This document shows positions 7,178 to 8,872 of a stretch of 8,872 nt of DNA, one piece after another. The stretch comes from Nitrospirales bacterium. GTDB lineage: Bacteria; Nitrospirota; Nitrospiria; Nitrospirales; UBA8639. A program made the translations under genes and the position numbers. The stretch covers positions 1 to 8,872 of the forward strand of contig JAJDBO010000060.1 of NCBI GenBank assembly GCA_029261305.1, given 5' to 3'. The notes below the pieces were generated by a model, which saw only the letters and a program-made list of their open reading frames with translations, was not told where the DNA came from and did no database searches. Positions within the stretch are counted from its first letter, which is position 1; every line of letters starts with the position of its first letter.

Positions 7178-7981
7178 ATGATGCGTACAACAAAACATTT
7201 GGTTCTCAGTGGCTTACTGCTGATGGGTTTGACTTTTGCTGGGGTGTCCCAGGCGGGTGCGACGGCGAGTGCTAATGCGGGGATCGAGGCAAGCTTAACC
7301 ATTACAGGGGACGGTATTGTCTCGGGGTATGTTGACGAGTCATTTGTTTTTGACGCTACAGAGGGTAGTGGCCAGATTGACACCCTCGTTTCTGGAGCGA
7401 GTAGTGCCGGGACGGGGCATGTTAGTGCAGGGGCCAATTCAGAGGTTTCCTCGGGACCACTCCCAGGTGTGGGTTTTGGGCTAGGGGTGGGGGTAGGTTC
7501 CATCTTTGTGGGCAATGATACGGGTTCTGCAATTGACCTCTCATATGAACTCTCCTATATTTTCGGTTTTGGGGGAACGGCGTCGACCAGTGCTGATTGG
7601 GCGGCTTCTGGGGTCGGTATGTTTGTGGTGATTAGCCCCTACGATTTTGTCTTTGATATGACTGGCATGGCCGATAGTCTTGGGGCCGATGGCCGTGATC
7701 TTGGTAACGTAAACTTAGACATTAATGGTGTGGAGATCATTCCCGTCTTGTTGGAATGGGACTGGACGCCAGGGCCTGGCGCCTACGGTTACAGAGATGG
7801 GGATTCGATCAGCGGAGGGTTTACTCTCGGCGCGTATGAAGCCATCAACGTGACTCTGATTGTTGGCGCGGCTTCGGAAGCTGGTACTGCTCCGGTGCCT
7901 GAACCAGCCAGTATGGTGTTGTTGGGTTCTGGCTTGGTGGGCTTAGTGGCCTGGCGCATGAAAAAGAAGCCAACTGTGTAA
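7178..7981 (+). CDS. PEP-CTERM sorting domain protein, exported
   Basis: The 267-residue protein has a signal peptide (basic start, hydrophobic core at about 8-23, likely cleavage SQA|GA after A26). At its C-terminus is a PEP-CTERM anchor: VPEP at 240-243, a hydrophobic helix at about 245-259, and a basic tail (RMKKK at 260-264). In this system exosortase (EpsH/XrtA type) recognises the signal and processes the protein, which often ends up in the extracellular matrix or biofilm. The mature part is rich in Gly, Ala, Ser and Val, with a glycine-valine stretch at about 97-112. It has no cysteine and resembles no enzyme, so a structural or adhesive surface role is inferred. No exosortase gene is in the window. 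ATG codons at 7178 and 7181 are both possible. The gene has its own sigma-54 promoter and terminator and so appears to be a single-gene unit. Confidence 0.93.
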   Translation: MMRTTKHLVLSGLLLMGLTFAGVSQAGATASANAGIEASLTITGDGIVSGYVDESFVFDATEGSGQIDTLVSGASSAGTGHVSAGANSEVSSGPLPGVGFGLGVGVGSIFVGNDTGSAIDLSYELSYIFGFGGTASTSADWAASGVGMFVVISPYDFVFDMTGMADSLGADGRDLGNVNLDINGVEIIPVLLEWDWTPGPGAYGYRDGDSISGGFTLGAYEAINVTLIVGAASEAGTAPVPEPASMVLLGSGLVGLVAWRMKKKPTV

Positions 7982-8000
7982 TTGGCGAATGCCGCCAATT
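7980..8000 (+). repeat. Inverted repeat touching the PEP-CTERM stop codon
   Basis: AATTGGCG and CGCCAATT form a perfect 8-base-pair stem with a 5-base AATGC loop, starting at the last base of the TAA stop. No T run follows, so it is not itself a classic terminator. It may protect the 3' end of the transcript or aid the terminator 16 bases downstream. Confidence 0.6.
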
Positions 8001-8015
8001 CCTAGGCAATCACTC

Positions 8016-8047
8016 AAAAGCCCCTCCCATTCGGGAGGGGCTTTTTT
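8016..8047 (+). terminator. Strong Rho-independent terminator after the PEP-CTERM gene
   Basis: AAGCCCCTCCC and GGGAGGGGCTT form an 11-base-pair GC-rich stem with an ATTC loop, followed by a T run to 8047. Flanking A and T runs let the stem extend further and could make it active in both directions. Confidence 0.95.
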
Positions 8048-8224
8048 GTGTGAGAAGATATCATCGGTGTGACTCTCCGCGCTGACATAGGAAGTCCTAG
8101 GTAGAGAGAAGGAGCTCCGACATTTGTGGTTAATGAGGGATGCTGCTGACCTCCCTGTTGGCGAAGGTCATTGTGAGGAAGGAGGGTGGCGTGAAGCGTC
8201 TTCCCTTGAGGGTGTCGAAGGATT

Positions 8225-8270
8225 TAACACTGTGTGATGCGAGCCAATTAATCGCGTCTTTCCAGTGTTA
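8225..8270. other. Two-stem hairpin (possible structured RNA or operator)
   Basis: The outer arms TAACACTG (8225-8232) and CAGTGTTA (8263-8270) pair perfectly over 8 bases. The inner arms GATGCGA (8236-8242) and TCGCGTC (8252-8258) pair over 7 bases with one T-G pair, around the 9-base loop GCCAATTAA. The internal loop is 3 by 4 bases. No T run follows on either strand, so it is not a terminator. Confidence 0.45.
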
Positions 8271-8313
8271 TATGGGGAATAGCGGATAAACGTTTTTGGT
8301 ATGAAGGTTCAGG

Positions 8314-8340
8314 TGTGATGGACTGTCACAAAATTTTACA
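8314..8340. promoter_or_regulatory. Candidate enhancer sites upstream of the second sigma-54 promoter
   Basis: TGTCACAAAATTTTACA (8324-8340) matches the site at 6911-6927 at 14 of 17 positions, with identical length. It overlaps a second inverted repeat, TGTGA-N7-TCACA (8314-8330), displaced by exactly 10 bases (one helical turn). Both have the form TGT-N11-ACA. They lie about 210-235 bases upstream of the -24 GG. A further TGT-N11-ACA copy is at 8213-8229. Confidence 0.5.
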
Positions 8341-8405
8341 TCGACTAGGGTGGCTCTAACCTGTTGAAAACCTGCCTGTATTTCTTGCCCTTCTCCCTTA
8401 CCTCC

Positions 8406-8419
8406 CTGACACCTGTCAG
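8406..8419. promoter_or_regulatory. Perfect palindrome, possible regulator site
   Basis: CTGACA-CC-TGTCAG is a perfect 6+2+6 inverted repeat about 130 bases upstream of the -24 GG of the second sigma-54 promoter. This is nearly the same distance as the palindrome 6910-6928 has from the first promoter, though the sequence differs. Confidence 0.4.
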
Positions 8420-8547
8420 ATTACTTTACGATGGGCCGGTCCTGTTGCTTGGCCACTCAATCATTTTCTTGTCTCTCGTCGTTGACGATCTTTTCTTCTG
8501 ATTCCATTTCACGTGAGTTTTTGTCCGTTGGTGTGCCCGTGTATTTA

Positions 8548-8563
8548 CGGCACAGGCTTTGCT
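8548..8563 (+). promoter_or_regulatory. Sigma-54 (RpoN) promoter of the small-protein gene
   Basis: CGGCACA-GGCT-TTGCT has GG at 8549-8550 and GC at 8561-8562 with exactly 10 bases between. From GG through TTGCTCAAG it matches the promoter at 7047-7065 at 16 of 19 bases. Transcription should start near 8574, giving a leader of about 80 bases. That leader holds a weak hairpin with arms GCGGG (8602-8606) and CCCGC (8619-8623). Confidence 0.8.
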
Positions 8564-8641
8564 CAAGTTACTTCTACAAGGCCGGGAAGTTACCGGTCAC
8601 TGCGGGTTGTCTTTCTCGCCCGCTGGCTTACACAATCATAC

Positions 8642-8648
8642 AAGGAGG
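8642..8648 (+). promoter_or_regulatory. Strong ribosome binding site deciding the small-protein start
   Basis: AAGGAGG lies 7 bases before the ATG at 8656. It shows that translation starts there and not at the ATG at 8431, which lies upstream of the sigma-54 promoter and has no such site. Confidence 0.85.
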
Positions 8649-8655
8649 CAACGCC

Positions 8656-8847
8656 ATGAACATGACATCAAAACACCCAAGGCCATTGACCTACGATGAA
8701 AAGAAAGCCGCCGAAGCCGCATTTCGCGGTGCTCAGTTTGATCCAAGTTGGTCAGAAGGTGCCCTGAAAATTTATGAAGGATTGCGTTTGGCTATGGTGC
8801 GCCGCAAGCATCAAGGCCTTGAAGATTTTGATGTGTCCAGAAATTAA
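8656..8847 (+). CDS. Small soluble hypothetical protein (63 residues)
   Basis: The protein starts MNMTSKHPRPLTYDEKKAAE and is probably helical and cytoplasmic, with no signal peptide, membrane segment or cysteine. A central stretch, FRGAQFDPSWSEGALKIYEG (about 23-42), resembles short uncharacterised proteins with the pattern DEKKAAEAAF.G..F.P.WS.GA..IYEG that I believe occur in Nitrospirota and Proteobacteria; I cannot confirm this here. The C-terminal part is charged (MVRRKHQGLEDFDVSRN). A perfect AAGGAGG and a sigma-54 promoter precede it, which suggests a regulated, well-translated gene. Only 25 bases follow the stop, so any downstream partner is unseen. No function can be assigned. Confidence 0.82.
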   Translation: MNMTSKHPRPLTYDEKKAAEAAFRGAQFDPSWSEGALKIYEGLRLAMVRRKHQGLEDFDVSRN

Positions 8848-8872
8848 CACAGGGTGTACAATACGTTCCTGA

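Larger units (their letters stand above)
8048..8547. other. Intergenic region upstream of the small-protein gene
   Basis: No gene is supported. The frame that leads into the small protein is open from 8431, but it lacks a ribosome binding site there and its translation is Ser/Cys/Leu-rich noise until the ATG at 8656. The stretch contains a two-stem hairpin (8225-8270), several TGT-N11-ACA sites (8213-8229, 8314-8330, 8324-8340) and a perfect palindrome (8406-8419). It looks like a long regulatory region for the sigma-54 promoter at 8548-8563, possibly with a non-coding RNA. Confidence 0.5.

Noticed and set aside
6709..8282. Shared TATTCCCCAT decamer at 6710 (plus) and 8272-8281 (minus)
   Set aside because: Many 10-base matches are expected by chance in about 9 kb of double-stranded sequence.
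8314..8330. CRP-type site TGTGA-N7-TCACA
   Set aside because: The CRP consensus needs a 6-base spacer; here it is 7. I list it only as an inverted repeat of the TGT-N11-ACA type.
8431..8655. N-terminal extension of the small protein from the ATG at 8431
   Set aside because: It would start upstream of the sigma-54 promoter at 8548-8563, has no ribosome binding site, and its composition differs from the real part; AAGGAGG at 8642 sets the start at 8656.

Overview
The window reads as chromosomal DNA of a free-living Gram-negative bacterium of moderate GC content. A PEP-CTERM surface protein, two sigma-54 (RpoN) type promoters, an RDD membrane protein and a DUF898/M48 pair all fit an environmental bacterium with an exosortase system. 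Nitrospirota is my best guess, but no phylogenetic marker gene is present, so this is weak inference.

Layout. Bases 1-216 hold the end (or the whole) of a small acidic gene, closed by a strong terminator at 247-276. Two plus-strand genes follow, 60 bases apart: an RDD-family membrane protein (416-1036) and an exported Sel1-repeat protein (1097-2482). They converge, with only a 29-base gap, on a minus-strand pair. That pair is a DUF898 (YjgN-like) membrane protein with a roughly 500-residue acidic repeat extension (3732-6320), followed downstream by an M48 zinc metallopeptidase (2512-3651). An intergenic region of more than 800 bases then leads to a PEP-CTERM protein gene (7178-7981) with its own terminator. 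A further 600-base non-coding stretch precedes a 63-residue conserved-looking small protein (8656-8847).

How it works together. The four central genes all encode membrane or exported proteins: RDD, Sel1, DUF898 and a membrane-anchored M48 peptidase. They may form an envelope-maintenance neighbourhood, and the DUF898-M48 pairing is a recurrent gene arrangement. The PEP-CTERM gene and the small-protein gene look like separate single-gene units under sigma-54 control. Each has a canonical GG-N10-GC promoter, and the two promoters match at 16 of 19 bases. Each has a long leader and a strong AAGGAGG ribosome binding site. Upstream of each lie related 17-base sites of the form TGT-N11-ACA, best seen at 6911-6927 and 8324-8340.

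Main points of interest: (1) the paired sigma-54 promoters and shared putative enhancer sites, which suggest that a surface protein and an unknown small protein belong to one regulon; (2) six copies of a DxxWAxxLxEQ-type short motif, resembling the N-terminal motif of flagellar FliN, strung through the DUF898 extension on a recently duplicated 159-base repeat; (3) a 46-base two-stem hairpin upstream of the small-protein gene.
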